A stretch of DNA of 38,732 bases, from positions 1 to 38,732 of the forward strand of contig DYET01000137.1 of NCBI GenBank assembly GCA_020725625.1, given 5' to 3'. Each line of letters opens with the position of its first letter. Position 1 is the first letter of the stretch. This DNA comes from Desulfovirgula sp. GTDB taxonomy: Bacteria > Bacillota > Desulfotomaculia > Desulfotomaculales > Desulfocucumaceae. The translations under genes were made by a program, and so were the position numbers. Under the pieces are notes generated by a model. The model was not told the origin of the DNA. It worked only from the letters and a program-made list of their open reading frames with translations, and did no database searches. Shown here in pieces: positions 37,218-38,732 of this stretch.

Positions 37218-37433
37218 AAACGGTGTCTCGTTGAATCTTCTTCCCTGCGGTTGGCGAAGAGAGGTCGGACTTCCTTGGTGCTTCGAGCCCGCGAAGTAGA
37301 CTGACCTCGGCGGCCTGGTGCACCACAGAATGTCGCTCCCTTTAAGGGAAGCACGCGGGGTAGATTGTCCCTATGAGGCTACCGCACCAGCCGCGGTTTT
37401 TGAAGGTACCAGCCGCGGAAGGAGTGTTGCGGC
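37218..37433 (+). ncRNA. Candidate bridge-RNA locus of the IS110-family element
   Basis: In IS110-group elements the left non-coding end encodes a bridge RNA that pairs with donor and target DNA. This 216-nt segment lies in the right place and is structured: GAGGTC (37261-37266) pairs with GACCTC (37303-37308), enclosing CTTCG/CGAAG (37281-37285 and 37292-37296). TCCCTTTAAGGGA (37338-37350) is a hairpin. ACCAGCCGCGG occurs twice at 37386-37396 and 37408-37418. No gene is present. Guide loops could not be assigned. Confidence 0.45.
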
Positions 37434-38654
37434 ATGCAAATTGTTTACGAGAGGTGTTGTGGACTAGACGTTCATAAGAAAGTCGTGGTTGCCTGCGCCA
37501 TCACCCCTGAAGGCAAGGAAATCCAAAGCTTTGGTACAATGACCGATGACCTGTTAGCGCTGGTGGAGTGGATAAAGAGCAAGGGGTGCACCCACGTGGC
37601 CATGGAAAGCACGGGTGTATACTGGAAACCGATTTATAACCTGTTGGAACTGGCAAGAATCGAGACCCTGGTGGTTAATGCCCAGCATATCAAGGCGGTA
37701 CCCGGGCGCAAGACCGACGTCAAGGACGCGGAATGGATAGCTGACCTTCTGCGGCACGGGTTGCTAAAGGGGAGCTATATTCCCAAGCGGGAGCAAAGAG
37801 AACTGCGGGAACTGGTACGTTACCGGAGGAGCCTCATTAATGAACGCTCCCGGGAGGTCAACCGCCTGCAAAAAGTCCTGGAGGGCGCCAACATCAAGCT
37901 TGCTTCCGTGGCCAGTGATGTCCTGGGGGTTTCGGGACGGTCCATGCTGGAAGCCCTTGTTCACGGCCATAATGATCCCAAGCTCTTAGCCGAACTGGCC
38001 AAAGGGCGCTTAAAGAACAAGCGACAGGACCTGGAACGAGCCCTGCGAGGCTTGGTGGGTCCTCACCAGCGGATGATTATCGCGGCTCAGCTTGAGCACA
38101 TTGACTTCCTGAACCAGCAGATCGCCCAGTTGGACGAAGAGATCGAGAAGCGGATGCGCCCTTTTGAAGAGGACCTGGAGCTTTTGGACACCATTCCTGG
38201 TGTGGGTAGGCGGGCAGCGGAAGAAATCCTGGCGGAAATAGGTACCGACATGGACCGTTTTCCCAGCGTGGCCCACTTAGCCTCGTGGGCGGGGATGTCT
38301 CCAGGTAACAACGAGAGTGCCGGCAAACGTAAGTCGGGCCGCACCCGGAAAGGGAATAACGCTTTACGCAGCACCCTCGTAGACGCCGCCCACGCCGCCG
38401 CCAGAACCAAGGATACTTATCTTTCCGCTCAGCACCAGCGCATTGCTGCTCGTAGGGGAGCAAACCGTGCCGCTGTAGCCGTTGGCCATAGCATACTGGT
38501 CATCACCTACCACGTTTTAAAAAAGCGTCAACCCTACATTGAGCTTGGTGCTAATTACCTCGATGAGCGCAGGAAACAAACCACGGTCAACCGTGCCGTA
38601 AAAAAGCTAGAAGACCTTGGTTTTAAGGTTCACCTTGAGCCAAGTGTTGCCTAA
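37434..38654 (+). CDS. IS110-family transposase (DEDD/serine recombinase)
   Basis: The protein has 406 residues and is intact. The N-terminal RuvC-like domain shows Asp12 (GLDVHKK), Glu59 (AMESTGVYW) and Asp95/Asp98 (KTDVKDAEW), giving the DEDD set. A coiled-coil linker covers about 210-250. The C-terminal Tnp_20 domain has IPGVGRRAAEEILAEIG and SWAGMSPGNNESAGKRKSG, with the likely nucleophile Ser295. GGAAGGAG precedes the ATG by about 10 nt. The protein acts with a bridge RNA encoded in the flanks, as established for IS110 relatives. No frameshift is seen. Confidence 0.95.
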   Translation: MQIVYERCCGLDVHKKVVVACAITPEGKEIQSFGTMTDDLLALVEWIKSKGCTHVAMESTGVYWKPIYNLLELARIETLVVNAQHIKAVPGRKTDVKDAEWIADLLRHGLLKGSYIPKREQRELRELVRYRRSLINERSREVNRLQKVLEGANIKLASVASDVLGVSGRSMLEALVHGHNDPKLLAELAKGRLKNKRQDLERALRGLVGPHQRMIIAAQLEHIDFLNQQIAQLDEEIEKRMRPFEEDLELLDTIPGVGRRAAEEILAEIGTDMDRFPSVAHLASWAGMSPGNNESAGKRKSGRTRKGNNALRSTLVDAAHAAARTKDTYLSAQHQRIAARRGANRAAVAVGHSILVITYHVLKKRQPYIELGANYLDERRKQTTVNRAVKKLEDLGFKVHLEPSVA

Positions 38655-38668
38655 ATCGTAATCTAAGT

Positions 38669-38706
38669 TCGTCTAACCGTTGTAAAATCGTCTAACCGTT
38701 GTAAAA
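38669..38706 (+). repeat. Two tandem copies of a 19-bp unit after the IS110 transposase
   Basis: The unit TCGTCTAACCGTTGTAAAA occurs twice without a gap (38669-38687 and 38688-38706), 14 bp after the transposase stop codon. It may mark the right end of the element. Confidence 0.85.
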
Positions 38707-38726
38707 AGCCATCACCCAATGGCTTT
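38705..38726 (+). terminator. Hairpin near the right end of the IS110 element
   Basis: AAAGCCAT (38705-38712) and ATGGCTTT (38719-38726) form a perfect 8-bp stem with a 6-nt loop, ending in only three T. It could terminate the transposase transcript in either direction. Confidence 0.55.
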
Positions 38727-38732
38727 ACTGGG

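Larger units (their letters stand above)
37218..38732 (+). mobile_element. IS110-family insertion sequence (boundaries approximate, reaching the window end)
   Basis: A complete IS110-type transposase gene (37434-38654) is flanked by 216 bp of structured non-coding sequence on the left and by at least 78 bp on the right that contain a 19-bp tandem repeat and a hairpin. IS110 elements have no inverted repeats, so ends cannot be fixed by eye. The left end may reach into the last codons of the PIN gene near 37178. Confidence 0.7.

Overview
The window looks like a piece of chromosome from a spore-forming, monoderm, probably thermophilic member of the Clostridia (Desulfotomaculum/Pelotomaculum/Moorella-like). 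This is inference. It rests on a sporulation sigma-factor fragment, strong AGGAGG-type ribosome sites, a Tad pilus set without an outer-membrane secretin, and a copper-amine-oxidase-like stalk domain. No ribosomal RNA, tRNA or CRISPR array was seen.

Layout. (1) Bases 1-6500, minus strand, moderate GC: an acyl-CoA operon with an AMP-forming acyl-CoA ligase, a C-terminally truncated phosphotriesterase-family gene, and a one-chain biotin-dependent acyl-CoA carboxylase. I see nothing recognisable in bases 1-226. (2) 6500-9060, a junction zone: an AbrB/PIN toxin-antitoxin pair, an orphan C-terminal piece of a sigma-E/K-type gene, ssb, and a UPF0175/DUF3368 pair. (3) 9190-15690, high GC: a compact Tad/Flp pilus operon (cpaB, cpaE-like, cpaF, tadB, tadC, flp pilin, prepilin peptidase, two TadE/G-like proteins), interrupted by one small antisense gene with its own near-consensus promoter. 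(4) 15960-20690: an MqsR/MqsA-like pair, a secreted stalk-domain protein, and yitT split by an intact IS256-type element with an 8-bp target duplication. (5) 20977-26721: a 1914-residue secreted PKD-repeat protein behind a leader terminator. (6) 26836-28562: a small unknown protein, a winged-helix replication-initiator-like gene with five 15-bp iteron-like repeats inside its coding sequence, and a 0.5-kb hairpin-dense non-coding stretch. (7) 28563-36335: radC-like, a DUF6075-like gene and a minimal Gram-positive type IV secretion operon (VirD4, small 2-TM protein, TrbL/VirB6-like, PrgI/VirB3-like, split VirB4, M23 peptidase). (8) 36465-38732: a toxin-antitoxin pair followed by an IS110-family element whose 216-bp left flank could encode a bridge RNA.

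Interpretation: roughly 7.9-36.3 kb reads as one integrated conjugative or plasmid-like element. It has ssb, a candidate replication gene and origin, radC and a T4SS, and it also carries a complete monoderm Tad pilus and a giant secreted adhesin-like protein. The pilus and adhesin may provide surface attachment or mating-pair contact. No relaxase or integrase is visible here, so the element probably extends beyond the window or uses functions elsewhere. Toxin-antitoxin pairs sit at most module boundaries.
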